In this document: positions 47,776-59,737 of the stretch, piece after piece
Layout of the letters: every line of letters begins with the position of its first letter
Position numbering within the stretch: position 1 is the stretch's first letter
Source: Leucocoprinus leucothites
Taxonomy: Eukaryota; Basidiomycota; Agaricomycetes; Agaricales; Agaricaceae
Assembly: GCA_013368445.1 (NCBI GenBank)
Contig: JAACJO010000054.1
Span: 1-64,000, forward strand
DNA length: 64,000 bases
Reading direction: 5' to 3'
Position numbers and translations under genes: made by a program
The notes under the pieces: model-generated
What the model was told of the DNA's origin: nothing
The model's database searches: none
What the model saw: only the letters and a program-made list of their open reading frames with translations

Positions 47776-48834
47776 ATGCTCTTGATTCAGGTGTCTCATA
47801 TTCTAATTTTCGCCCTCACATTTCTTCCTTCCTTGATCTCAGCAAGAGGGCGTGGGCATGGTGGTGGAGGAGGAGGATCGTTTGGTGGCAGCGGTGGAGA
47901 TTCTGATTTCTCCCTCGAACCCTTTTATGCCGCTATATTCGCGTTCAATGTCATCTTCGCTGTAGTAACAGCCTTACAAGCATTAATCGCGTTCTCCAAC
48001 TCATGCAGGCGGGTCAGCAAGATGCCCCCATCAATTGCAACAGTGGAATACAGCGTTGGTCCGATATTTCCCATCTGTCTCCTGATAGCAACATTACTCC
48101 TTACCACTACCTACGGGCTGGTTGCAACGTACGTGGGGAAAACGTACAACACACTCGCGGAGGAAGTTGGGAGCTTATCTACGAGCTTCTTTGTAGCCTG
48201 GGATGCGATGGCGTATCTCGCAGACATATTCCTCATCTCGAGTATCCTGGCACTTCTCTCGTGCCGGGAAAAGATTGTGTTATGCACTCCGCCCTGGATA
48301 AGGGATGTCAAGGGAATCGCAGACGCCATTTTGGTTGTCATACTCCTAGCTTTGAGCATGCGAGTGGTGAGAATGCAAATGGCGTACCTTACAACTCCAG
48401 GGCCTGCAGAGGCAGAGGCAGAGACTGTGGACCACCTTGTCATAGCATATTATTCCTTCCTCTTCTTGGCTTCGGTGAACATTGCCGTGACTTCCACCAT
48501 GCTGTATGTTCGTGCGAGAAAATCACCCCGAGTAAATGATCATTTCGTGCGTACCTTTGCCTCCTCCTCTCGTTGTTCATATTTGAACTGTCTCGTTTTA
48601 CAGATCATTCGCCGCTGCGCATTCATCATCTCGCCTCTTTTCATGGTTTATACCCTATTCCTACTCATATCCAATGTGCAGAGCAAGAAAGTACCATTCG
48701 GAAGGGAAGATGTCATAAAACAGTGGAACCTTGCATCTGTGATCATTGGCTGTATTACGGAGGCAATCATTATCGGTGCTTCCTTGGGCTTTGGAATGCC
48801 ACCTTTGCCGAAGAAGAATAAAGAGGGGGTGTAG
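47776..48834 (+). CDS. M5: intact secretory-pathway seven-helix membrane protein
   Basis: Exons 47776-48546 and 48604-48834 are joined across a 57-nt intron (GTGCGT..TTTTACAG, phase 0) and encode 333 residues. Signal peptide 1-23 (MLLIQ...SLISA) is followed by a longer Gly/Ser linker (RGRGHGGGGGGSFGGSGG) and seven hydrophobic segments in the positions of M2 and M4. The tail reads MPPLPKKNKEGV. The intron has no in-frame stop, so retention would add 19 residues and not truncate the protein. This is the only M gene on the plus strand, 33 kb from the array. Function unknown. Confidence 0.82.
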   Translation: MLLIQVSHILIFALTFLPSLISARGRGHGGGGGGSFGGSGGDSDFSLEPFYAAIFAFNVIFAVVTALQALIAFSNSCRRVSKMPPSIATVEYSVGPIFPICLLIATLLLTTTYGLVATYVGKTYNTLAEEVGSLSTSFFVAWDAMAYLADIFLISSILALLSCREKIVLCTPPWIRDVKGIADAILVVILLALSMRVVRMQMAYLTTPGPAEAEAETVDHLVIAYYSFLFLASVNIAVTSTMLYVRARKSPRVNDHFVRTFASSSRCSYLNCLVLQIIRRCAFIISPLFMVYTLFLLISNVQSKKVPFGREDVIKQWNLASVIIGCITEAIIIGASLGFGMPPLPKKNKEGV

Positions 48835-49754
48835 CACGTTCATTCAGAGAATGTTATACAGGGAGCATGACCTTTGTTTAGCTTACAGCCCCACGGCTCA
48901 AGGGACACTGCAAGTAATTATTTTCGACTTTTCGCCAGTTTCCTATCATATAAGTTGTAACTAACAACGAATATCATTAAGCGAAACAGACGCGTTACAG
49001 AAACGTATAACATAGTATGTCGAAACAAACAAGTTACATGACATTAGCTCGATTCTATCGAAGAGCGTGGCCAAGTACAAATTGCCTTTTCAGGGAGTCG
49101 AACTCACGATGACTCATAGAACTGGTCCCGAGGTTACTTTTAGAGATCCTCGTACTATTCATTCCTTCATTGAGCTCCTGGCGACTCGCCTCCTGAATGC
49201 ATGCCTTCTCAGGCACTTGATGAAATTGGTACCTGGGCTCAAAACTGATTGAGGTGGATATGGAAAGTCGTGGTCGTTTCATGAATTGGCTTTAATGCAC
49301 TTTAAGAAGTGACACTAGCCGGGGGAATCGAATTCTGAATCATGCAGCTGAGTGTACAGTAATCCAGGAACTCTAATGATGGCTGAGAATTACAACTGCA
49401 GATCGTCTCTTCTATACATGAAACGATATAAACATCAATCGAGATCAAGTTATCATTCTATTAGGGAAACAACGGTATTCGTAGGTCTTGCGAAAATCTC
49501 GGAACAAGATAATCAGAGGAGATGGAGGTAGTGGCTGGTCGTCTTGATCCAGCCAAGCGGCATGTCGCATAGAAAGAAGAAAGCACACCCTTGAAGAGTG
49601 GATGGATGCAGTGAGCTCCTCATCGGAAAACGAAGGTGATTGGGGTGATAGTTGAGAGGGGGCAGAGGAAGTAGGAGAGCTGAAGACGGGAGGTTGGGTA
49701 CGTTTATTTTTCACGCAACCGAAATTAACACACTGAGCAACTGTCCGGATGGGC
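48835..49754. other. Intergenic, no gene
   Basis: The left part resembles the M 3' flanks. Segments near 49090 and 49335 look superficially like tRNA T-arms but do not fold. The right part (49350-49750) is the second copy of the 45793-46229 repeat. Confidence 0.45.
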
Positions 49755-50700
49755 CATTGGTAGTGATGATCCCCTGATTCCGCGAATTTGGTTCATTGGA
49801 AGCGGTCGATAGTTATACTCGGAATGCTGCTGAAGCTAGTCAAATGTGTCGTTTATCACGTTCCTTTGATGATTGGGGCACTCGGGCCGACCATCGCTTC
49901 CCAGTCCGTCCCCATATGTGTCCCGACTTCCCTCACCCTCACAATCGTCGATTTTGAGTGCATGGCCCATGACCCTTGTCTGGTTGGACGACTCTCGCTA
50001 TAGCCACTCCACATCTCAACTAACACTCCCAGCTGCCTCTTAGGGCATCGGATTCATTTAATCTCTCTTCTCCGCCCATATCTTTGCAACGCCTCGGTCA
50101 AGGAGTGCCTTCTACCAGTTCCGAGGCACGCCGACAACTTTACCTCGCGTCACCCAATCGCAGATTATTCTTCCGACCTCTATAGACCAGTACTTGGCCA
50201 TTTTCATGATTGGGGACGATGGAATGACGGACTCAATGTTGCATATAGCAGAGGTACGCTTGGTCTATTGATTCTGTTTCTCTGCACCCAGTAACGATTT
50301 CACACTCCAGTAGGTTCATCCTGTTTGAGTAGTACGAAACGACTCCCAAATTCTCGAGAATCACTCATGGGGCAACTCCTTCACTGAATCTGACTTTGGA
50401 TATTCACGTCACTATTGTCGCATCATTCTCACCGCCTTTGGTCATGTCCTCAAATGACGCGCAGAGCTTTGGGTGAAGCTCATAATAAACGTTGATGGAC
50501 CTAGGAGGATGGGCAGAGGGTTAGGAGGAACAATAAGTTGGAGTTTATGTGAGTGAGTCTATTATCCGATCATGACCATATGCACCTCATAGTCTCGTAG
50601 ACTTAATCATTCCAACCCCCTAATCGACTCACCTAAACGAACGGAAATCACCAATCGCCCCACATTTACCCATGCAGGAAACAAGTCTTAGAGTTGCTCA
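49755..50700 (+). repeat. R repeat, copy 2
   Basis: The copy carries the shared landmarks ATCGTCGATTTTGAGTGCATGGCCCATG, CACTCCCAGCTGCCTCTTAGGG, CTGACTTTGGATATTCACG and CATAGTCTCGTAGACTTAATCAT. It lacks the roughly 100 bp between the first two landmarks found in copies 1, 3 and 5. Confidence 0.6.
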
Positions 50701-51168
50701 GCGCTCAACGCTACAACAATAAGTGTCTTTCGTAGGCAATGCTACATGTGCCTCTGTCGCGATTCACGAGTTCTCATCTACCTTGGGGTCTAGCCTCTAT
50801 TCGTGCTTACCGGTGAAGCGCAATCGAGCTTCGAGGGAGGACTGGATAGTAGATGCCGTCGGATCCGGACATAGCACTGGGATATCGTGTTCACATAAGG
50901 TGGGTGCATGTTGTACTTATAGGTTCGCTTCACAAGTCATATTTTCCTGAATGAGCTGACTCCGTGTATGATGCGTAATTTTTCAAAGTAAACTTAGCTT
51001 GAATATGGAGAGTACAGGATGAGGGCCGATATTACGCATAGGCTAGTGCTTTGGCTTGGCACACAGGCCATCTATGAGTTTCATTCGATGATCAACAGTA
51101 ACAAATCAAATGATGGAACGATAGAACCACTTCTTCAATGTTCGGTCCAATTCTCTTATAAACAGAGA
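50701..51168. other. R tail and S4 3' flank, no gene
   Basis: The segment 51000-51168 matches 54880-55075 and 39700-39847 and so is the shared downstream flank of the S genes. The remainder resembles 54690-54850. Confidence 0.5.
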
Positions 51169-52381
51169 CTACGCCAGGGAACCATCGGGGGGTAAGGATC
51201 CACTGACATTTCTGTTGTCCGAATTTTGCGAGGCCCCAGTTGCTGTATCATTTTCTTGACGATTCCATTGCAAGGTTGTAAGCTGACGTTCGGTGTCTCG
51301 GCTCCACGCACGCCCGGAGAGCACGCGATATAGAACAAGAAAGTAAGCAATTACCTAAATATGGCCACGAGCAGGACGTTAGCTACTAGTAGACTCTACC
51401 ATCGTTCTTCGCACATACATTGACATGGGTGGTAATTGCTCTAAACACAGAGAGAGCAGGCCTCCGGACGTCAAATGCAGCTGATGAAATGGCGGCTCCG
51501 AGTGAGACGACTGCTGAAAGAGCATAGGATTCAGCCAGTATTGCCGCAATGCTTATGTATCCACTGGACAGCGAGGACAAAGTCCCCTCTAGATACGAAA
51601 GTCAGTATGGGTGCGACAACAGGCATAGGTAACATATACCCATTATCTGTGCGATACGTCGACGCACGAAAATTATTCGACCTGCAATTAGCAAAACGCA
51701 AAGCAGGGTGGTAATTACTCCCATCCCCTGGCACACGATAATACGCGTGACCGATGATGTATGAGTGAGTGATGAGGCAGCAATAGACGAGTAGATGAAA
51801 AATGCTAATATGTCCTACATGAGTATAACAGCTAAAATAAATCAAGCAGAGGCCGACCTACAGACATCGGCCAAGTAGCAGAAAATAGTTATCACGATGA
51901 TGTGTCTAGCATAGGGAGATTCTGACCAGATGACGAATATACGCCAAATCTACGAAAAATATAATTGGCTTGAGTAATGTGTATTCAGCATGGGATACAA
52001 ATACTTTACCTCGGCAGCAGCAACCAGACAGCTACTCAATGGGCCGGTAATCATAATCAAAAATCCATATGCGCTCGAGGTTTTCAGGATGCCAGTGTCG
52101 TACACCACTGGGCCTACGACGGACTTGTTATGGTCAAGATAGGCCAGAAAAGCTGTGTGTGTCTTGATGACAAAGGACATGGACGCGAGTACAAAAACAA
52201 AAAAGGAGTGGAAAAATAACACCGCTGTGTGCCTTGGTCTGTCACCCTGGCGGAAATCCTTGTATAACAACCGTTGGCACATGGAGTAGAGTGTAAAGCC
52301 AATTCCGTAGAATACGGCTTGGAGGGTTGTTGAACTGACGAAATCGATAGCTTCCAAGCGGCGGATAGCTTCCGGATCCAT
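51169..52381 (-). CDS. S4: orphan seven-helix membrane protein, five exons
   Basis: Exons 52381-52010, 51949-51862, 51804-51640, 51588-51419 and 51354-51169 give 326 residues. The start MDPEAIRRLEAIDFVSSTTLQ is chosen by alignment to S3 and S6; an upstream in-frame ATG at 52504 would add 41 residues not shared by them. Outer-loop AYLDHNKS, IWRIFVIW at junction 1, RRRIAQIM before intron 3, SIAAILAESYAL in helix 6 and ERQLTTLQW in the tail are present. Exon 1 is two codons shorter than in S3, S5 and S6, within the loop before helix 3. Function unknown; receptor-like topology. Confidence 0.84.
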
Positions 52382-52980
52382 CGGGGGTAAGCTATGAGGG
52401 GTAAAGGGAGGAATGTTGTGTACGATTATTTCAAGGATCTCTTTATCAATGCCAGACCGTTGTTGAGGGCTATGCACTGTTAGTACAGCTGCGGAGATGA
52501 TCAAAGGAGGGAAATTCGGATTCTGATGAAGTAGTGCGAGTATTGTGGTCTCAAAATGTCATCAGGAAGTCTCAAAACTTGAATGCTTTTTTTCTTTGAC
52601 AATACATTCATTGACCAACTTCTGTAGCATACAAGTGCCATGAAATATGAAGAAAATTTGGATTTACTAGTTGGTATAATGGATCCACAAATCCACGTGG
52701 GAGGCATGAGCCGCCGCCGTAACACGCAATGTAATTGATATAGAGATCCAGCTGCATGGACATTTGATGTCCATCGGACTTGTGGACTTCTTCCCGAGTT
52801 AGCAAATCACCTGAAATCAATGTCAACTACTCTGCGGAACTCGATTCATACACAGAAGGATGATATATTCGGCCTGTTAGTGCGGCAGAGGCCGTGGCCA
52901 TACTACTCAAGGCTTGTGAGGTGGAGGAGACAGGTGGCAGTACTCAGGAACTTGTATTTTTTAAAGTTGGTGCTACTTGA
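52382..52980 (-). repeat. S upstream block of S4
   Basis: This block is shared with 56296-56900 and 59738-60330. Landmarks are TCTCAAAA.TT..ATGCTTTT, TGGATCC..AAATCCA.GT.GGAGGCATGAGC and GACTTG.GG.CTTC.TCCCGAG. It probably holds the S promoter; no gene is seen. Confidence 0.6.
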
Positions 52981-54560
52981 ACTCCGGTAGTGTATCCGTC
53001 GTCCTACCATCGTTGGAATTGAATATATCTATGAGTGTAATTATTCAGTGTGAGCTGTCTGTGGAGAAGCTGGCGGCTGGAATACAGCTTGTCGGATATT
53101 TGGTTCGTGAGGGATGCCAATCACGTGCCTTCGGGGAAATTGGACGCCATGTGTTTGCCTCAGCTTCCCGACTTCCCTCGCCCGCTCAGTTGTCGATTTC
53201 AGGTTCACGGCCGTGGTTCTTGTCAACATGTGTTAATTCTCTTGATACATCGGCTTCCTGTGGCTCACTTCCTTATAGTGACTTGTGAGGGCCATTGTGC
53301 GTCGTGTATATCACCCACTGCTCCTTGCCTGATCCGCAGTTTCCAGCCAGCATGCCGTGTCTATCTGAACTGGAGGAGCACACAATCCATACGAGTTGGA
53401 CTAATACGGGGAACTGTAGAATTCCGTCGCGGACTTTGGCTGGGCCTGTAGCCTAAGGTGTCGTCCACTGGGGAGCTCGGTGTCTAATTGGAGTCTGGAC
53501 GTCTTACACATAAAACCACTCTTCATCCCAACCAACACTCCTACTACCTCTTAAGGAACCGGACCATTGTAACCTCCCTCGTCTTTTTGCAACGCCTCAG
53601 TCAAGGAATGCTTGCCACCAGCTCCGAAGTACGCAGATAACCTTACCTTGCGTCACCCTATCACAGATTAGTCTTACGACATGTATGGTCCAATATTTGG
53701 CCGTTTTCATCATTGGATGCGATCGAGTGGTGGATCCTACGTTACGTACCGCGGAGGTATGCCTGGTCTATTGTGATTCTGATTCTTTTCACCCAATAGC
53801 AGCTCACATCCCAGCAGATTCATATTATTTGAATAGTGCGAAATGACTCCCAAATTGTCAAGAACCACTCACAGGCAACCCCCTGGCTCAATCTGACTTT
53901 GGATATTCGCGTCACTATCGTCGCGTCATTCTTGTCACCTTTGATTGTGTTCTCAAGCGATGTGCAGAACTTCAGATGAAGCTCATAATAGACGTTGCGG
54001 ACCTACGAGGGGGGGCGGGGAGGTTTGGACGAACCACAAGTTGGAGGTCATATGGGTAAGTCGATTATCCAATCACGACTATACGCATCTCATAGTCCCA
54101 TAGACTTAATTCATCAGAGCCCCATGGTTGACTCATATAAACGAAAATAAATCGTCAATTCTCCTCCATCGTTTTTGTAATATCATACATTATCGATTCC
54201 CACTTCAACTTTGGTTAAAATGACTTGGTGGTGCATCCAGAGATCACGAGAAAACATAGCTATCGAGATTGCACTCCATCCTGAGATATGCATGGAAAGA
54301 GTTCCCTTCGCCATGCCGCCCCTTTGCCATCTCCGAAGGCAGGAGCCATCTATCTCTCCCCGCAAGGCAGTTCTAGAGACAAAATCTGACCGTGGTACGG
54401 CTAACGAGACCACGATTTAGCCACCTTGCTGATCACGACATTTACCCACGCAGCGAAATCTCCTCCAGAAAGGATATGAGGTCAACCTCCGATTCATCAG
54501 CAGTGATGTTTAGTCTCGTATCTCCGCGTTGGCTAGATTCAACTATTGAGGAGCCAACTT
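52981..54560 (+). repeat. R repeat, copy 3
   Basis: This is one of the longest copies, from the AATCACGTGCCTTCGG segment (53122) to the CATTATCGATTCCCACTTCAACTTTGGTT segment (54187) and beyond. A 134-codon plus frame (53050-53451) is not kept in other copies. Confidence 0.6.
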
Positions 54561-55075
54561 CAGCCCTTTATGGATGTAATGGTTATTCTTGGAATCTCAC
54601 CGAAACACGTTGATCGTTCGAACCTCGATTTCTCCGGATAACCTTCACTCTTATTCCACGGCGGCAACAATACACAGGTTTGGCGATTGCTCAACAATGA
54701 GTGTCTTTCGTGGGTGGCGCTACATCTACGTCTCTCATGACTCACGACTTCACGCCCACCATGCAGTCTGGCATCTATTTGTGCTTACTTGTGTCTCGAA
54801 GTCGGACTGGATAGTAGATGCCGTCGGAGCCGGATGTAGTAGCACATCGTATGATGCGCAATTTTTAAAAGTTAAATTGAATATGGAGAGTACAGGATGG
54901 GAGCCGATGATACAGGCACACTAGTACTTTGGCTTGATACCCAGGTTATCTATGAGTTTCACTCGATGATCAAGAGTAACGAAACTAATGACGGAACGAT
55001 AGAACGATATTTCTCAGCAATATACGCAACTTCTGCAGAGACAATCTTCGATACCAATTCTCTTCTAAACAGAGA
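54561..55075. other. R tail and S5 3' flank, no gene
   Basis: This resembles 50700-51168. No supported coding sequence. Confidence 0.45.
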
Positions 55076-56295
55076 CTATGCCAAGGAACCATTAAGCGGT
55101 AAGGATCCAATGACATTGCTGTTGTGTGGAATCTGAGATATCCGAGTTGTTGTGTTAGTGTCCTGATAGTTCCATCGCAAAGTTGTAAGTTGACGTTCGG
55201 TGTCTCGGTTCCAAGCACGCCCGGAGAGCACACGATATAAAACAAGAAGGTAAGAAATCATCTAAATAAAGTCACAAGCAGGACGTTAGCTACTAGTGGA
55301 CTCTATCGTTGTTCCTCGTACATACGTTGACATGAGGACTTATTGCCCTGAAAAAAAAGAGAGCGGGTCTCCGGACGTCAAATGCAGCTGATGAAATAGT
55401 GGCTCCGAGTGAGACAACTGCTGCAAGGGCATAGGACTCGGCTAGGATTGCCACAACGCTTGTGTATCCATTGGACAGCGAGGAAAAAGTCTCCCCTAGA
55501 CACGAAAGTAAGTATATGTGAATCAACAGGCGTTGGTAGTAATATACCCATCATCTTCGCAATACGTCGACGCACGAAAATTATTCGACCAGCAATTAAC
55601 AAAAAGTAAATCAGGATGGTAATTGTTTCGATCCCATTGCATACGATAATCTGGATGTTTGATGATGTATTGGTGGGCGAGGAGAGAGCAATAGCCGAGT
55701 AGATGAAAAATGCTGATACATCCTACATAAGTATGGCAGCGAAGATAAGGTAAGCAGAAATGGGCATACTAGGATTTGCCAAGCTGCAGAGAACAGATAC
55801 CACAACGGCGTGGACGCGATATGGAGATTCGGACCAGATGATGAATATACGCCAAACCTACAAGAAATATAATTAGCCTTAACCATGTGTGTTCGATATG
55901 TGACGTGATGACTCTACCTCAGCGGCATCAACCAGAAAGCAGATCAACGGGCCGATAACGAGATGTAAAAGTTTATATGTACTCGGAGGCTTCACTGGCA
56001 GGAGGCCCTTCTCGTATAATATTGGGCTTCCAACGGAATCATTATGGTCAAGATAGGCAAGAAGAGTTGTCTGTGTGAGGATGACAAGGACCATGGATGC
56101 GACCACAAAGACAAGAAAGGAGTGTAAAAATAGGAGTATCGTGTGCCTTGGTTTGTCCCCCTTGCGGAAATCCTTGTATAACAGTCGTTGGCACATGCAG
56201 TATAGTATAAACCCAATCCCGTATAATACACCTTGTATGGTCGTTGTGCTGACGAGATCGATAGCTTCGGAGTGGCGGATTACTTCTGAGTCCAT
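55076..56295 (-). CDS. S5: orphan seven-helix membrane protein, five exons
   Basis: Exons 56295-55918, 55857-55770, 55712-55548, 55495-55326 and 55261-55076 give 328 residues. Family landmarks are MDSEVIRHSEAIDLVSTTTIQGVLYG, AYLDHNDS, VWRIFIIW across junction 1, RRRIAKMM before intron 3, GYTSVVAILAESYAL and ERQLTTLRW. The intron 2 acceptor (GTATCAG before CA TTT TTC) skips an upstream in-frame stop, which confirms that the first 20 or so nucleotides there are intronic. Introns are 60, 57, 52 and 64 nt, nearly the same as S4 and S6. It is a receptor-like protein of unknown ligand. Confidence 0.84.
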
Positions 56296-57150
56296 TGAGG
56301 ATAAACTGAGAGGGGTAGAGGGCGGAGTGTCATGTGCAACTGCTCAGGGAATCTATTTATTAGCATGAGCCCATTGTTGAGAGCTATGCTCTGCTGACAT
56401 AGCTACGAGGATAAACAATGATGGAATATATGCATTCTATGGAGCATCATGATCTCGAAATGCTATGAACAACGCTCAAAAATTTCGATGCTTTTGACAT
56501 GTAGTTCACCAGCTTCTGTAATACGCGAGTTCCATTGGAATATGACAAATTTTAACTATACTGGTCGATGTAAAGGATCCGAAGATCCATATGGGGGGCA
56601 TGAGCCTCCGTAAGCGTTCTATGAAATTGATTGTGTAACAAGCTGCATAGACCTCATACTGATGCCCGATCAGACTTACAGACTTCCTCCCGAGATAGTG
56701 GATCACTTGAAATCGATGTAGTCTCTTGTACAGAAGTCGATTCGATTGGGTTCATACACAGAGGAATGATATATGCCACCGGTTAGTACAGCCTGGGGAT
56801 GGCCAGATCGCCCAATGCTTGTGGCCTGAAGGGGCAAGCAGTACTTGGGAGCTTGTATACTAGTATTTAGAGTCGGTGCCGTTTGAATCGCGTGAGCTCT
56901 TCCTTGATTTTCCCTCGATCAATCCCACCTGCGATATCATTTCAGTTGATGGGTTTCGCAGATAGAGACCCCAGGTTAATGCAGTTGAGATATGTTCTAA
57001 GTCAGTGACGGACTATACACTCGTGTTTCATTCACCTTTGTTTCTGTATTTTTTAAACGGGGTCACGTTTTGAGGATTGAGGATTACCAACGAAATATTC
57101 CAGTGGAGTATCCATTGTCCTACCATCATTGATATTTTTGAGCATAATTA
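56296..57150 (-). repeat. S upstream block of S5
   Basis: Homologous to 52382-52980 and 59738-60880, with degenerate patches beyond 56900. No gene seen. Confidence 0.55.
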
Positions 57151-58490
57151 TTCAGCATGAGTTGGCGGCTGGAACATGGATAACACTGGCAGTACCAAAA
57201 TCATATATTTCTTTTGTGGTGGGGGCTAATCACGTGCCCTCCGGCAACTTGGGGATGATGGATTGAACGCTCAGGCTGACCGCTCCTTCCCAGTCTCCAT
57301 ATCTGTCCCTTGCCCTCTCAGTCATTGACACGCGTTAATCTTTCTGATACGCAGATTTAAACCAGCTCACCTCCTTATGGTGACTTGTGAGGGCTGCCGT
57401 GCGTCGCGTATATCACTCTCCTCCTCCTCGCCTGACCCCAGCTTCCAGTCAGCATGTCGATCCTATCTGAAAGGGACGTGATACGGCAGTCTTACAGGCA
57501 GGATCTGCTCGGAGAACCCTGGAAATCCCGCCCCAAGCTTCCGACTGGAGATGAGGGTATCGCCCATGGAGGAGGCTGATATCTCTTTGTCCTACCCATA
57601 TATCCACCCAACATCCTGGCCAACACTCCCAGCGGACTCTTAGGGTATTGGAGCCACTTTATTGCTTCTGCACCTGCCTTTCTACGATACCGCCGGTCGA
57701 GGAATTTTCACCGCTACCTCCGAACGGGACCTTACCTGGCCATAATTCCCGCAGACAGCATTACCTCGTGTCACCCAATCCCAGATCGATCCTACGACCT
57801 GCACGGCCCCGAGCGGCCCAGCCCCCAGCCATTCTCGCCATGGAGGCAATGGAATCACGATACTGGTGCCGGATCCAGTGCGACATATTGCAGAGGTACG
57901 TCAGATTTACTGATTCCGTTTCTCTACATCTAGTGGCAATCTCACATCCCAGCATGTTCGTTTCGTTTGAGGAGTAGCCATGCGTTCATTGAGGCTTGCA
58001 TAATACAAAAGCAAGCGAGAGTTGCTCACAAAGCAATTCCTGCTCTGAATCCGACCCTGCATACTCACGTCACAATCGTCGCATCACAATCGATGTTCGT
58101 CTTCTGGCCACCTTAATCATGTTCCCGGGGAAACACGCCGAGTTTCAGATAACACTCTCAAGGGGCTGGGGAGAGGTTGGAGGATCTATAAATTGGAGGG
58201 CATATGGACGAGTCAATTATCCAATCATGACCATTCACACCCCATAGTCCCATAGACTCAAATCATCAGAGCCACATGGTCGACTCATAAAAGGAAAATG
58301 AATTGTCAATTCTCCATTGTATTTGTAATGTTGTGTATTATTGATTTCCACTTCAACTTTGGTTGGAACGACTTGGTGGTGCATCCGAAGATCACAAGAA
58401 AACATAACTATCAAGATTGTGACTCCATCCTGAGACACGTATGGAAAGAGTTCCTTTCGCCACACTGCTCCTAAGTTCCTCAGAAATAAC
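57151..58490 (+). repeat. R repeat, copy 4
   Basis: The left half (57230-58020) is closest to copy 6 (62420-63130), sharing GTCGATCCTATCTGAAAG and CTTGCATAATACAAAAGCAAGCGAGAGTTGC. It runs straight into the 3' end of S6 with almost no spacer. Frames are not conserved. Confidence 0.6.
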
Positions 58491-58518
58491 ATTTGGTCAA
58501 ATCTTCCTTAAACAGAGA

Positions 58519-59737
58519 CTATGCGGGGGAACCACCAGGCGGTAAGGATCCAACGACACTGTTGTTGTGCGAAACATGTGTGGCCCGAGTTGTTGTATCA
58601 TTTTCTTGGCAATTCCATTGCAGGGGTGTAAGTTGACGTTCAGTGTCCCGAGTCCACGCACGCCCAGAGAGCACACGGTATAGAACAAGAAAGTAAGCAA
58701 TAGTCTAAATCAGGTCACAAACAGGATGTTAGCTACTACCTGACCCTATCGTTGTTGCTTGTACATACATTGATGTGAGAACCAATTGCGCTGAAAACAG
58801 AGACAGCAGGTCTCCAGATGTCAAGTGTAGCCGCTAAAATGATGGCTGCCAGTGCGACAACTGTCAAAAGGGCATAGGATTCAGCTAGTATTGCCACAAT
58901 ACTTGTGTATTCGCTGGATGGCGAGGATAAAGTCCCACCTGAAAATGGAATTAAGTATGGGTGAGTCAACGGACTTTGATAGTACATACTCATCAACTGT
59001 GCGATACGTCGACGCACGAACATTATTCGACCTGCAATTAACGAAAAGCCCAGCAGATTGACAGCTATTCCGAGCCCCTCGCTCACCGCCATGAGCATTT
59101 GTGCTGATGTATTAGTAGGTGAGGAGAGAGCAATGGCAGAATAGATGAAAAATGCTGATATAGCCCACATAAGTATAACAGCTAAGGTAAAGTGGGTGAG
59201 GGCGGACTTACAGGTATTGGCCAAGTAGCAGAGAACAAATGTCACAACGACATGGTTGACATAGGGAGATTCGGACCAGATAATTAATATACGCCAAATC
59301 TACAAGAAATATAATCGGCCTTAGTAATGTGTGCTCAACATGTAAAATAACAGCTCTACCACGGCAGCAGTAATCAGACAGCAGCTCAATGGGCTGATAA
59401 CGACATCTAAAAGCTTATAGGCACTTGGGGGCTTCACTGTCAGGAGGCCATTCTCATATAATATTGGGCCTCCAATGGAATCATTATGGTCAAGATAGGC
59501 CAGAAGAGTCGTTTGTGTGAAGATGACAAGGACCATGGACGCGACTACAATGATGAGAAAAGAATGTAAAAACAGGACCATCGTGTGCCTTGGTCTGTCG
59601 CCCTTGCGGAAATCTCTGTACAACATCTGTTGACACATGCAGTATAGTGTAAACCCAATTCCATAGAACACGGCTTGTATGGTTGTTGAACTGACGAAAT
59701 TAATAGCTTCCAAGTGGTGGATAGTTTCTAGATCCAT
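58519..59737 (-). CDS. S6: orphan seven-helix membrane protein, five exons
   Basis: Exons 59737-59360, 59299-59212, 59154-58990, 58938-58769 and 58704-58519 give 328 residues. Landmarks are MDLETIHHLEAINFVSSTTIQAVFYG, AYLDHNDS, IWRILIIW at junction 1, RRRIAQLM before intron 3, SEYTSIVAILAESYAL in helix 6 and ERQLTPLQW in the tail. Splice phases 0, 1, 1, 0 equal the other S genes. Compared with S3 it has one extra codon in exon 4 (GTLSSPSS against GISSPSS). The intact frame over five exons argues for a working gene. Seven helices, probably plasma membrane, role unknown. Confidence 0.85.

Noticed and set aside
49067..49140. tRNA-like T-arm (GGGAGTCGAACTC)
   Set aside because: The 7-nt loop looks right, but stem bases do not pair and no acceptor, D or anticodon arm is found. 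The similar stretch at 49330 fails the same way.
53050..53451. 133-codon plus frame in R copy 3
   Set aside because: Not open in the other R copies, and no domain is visible.
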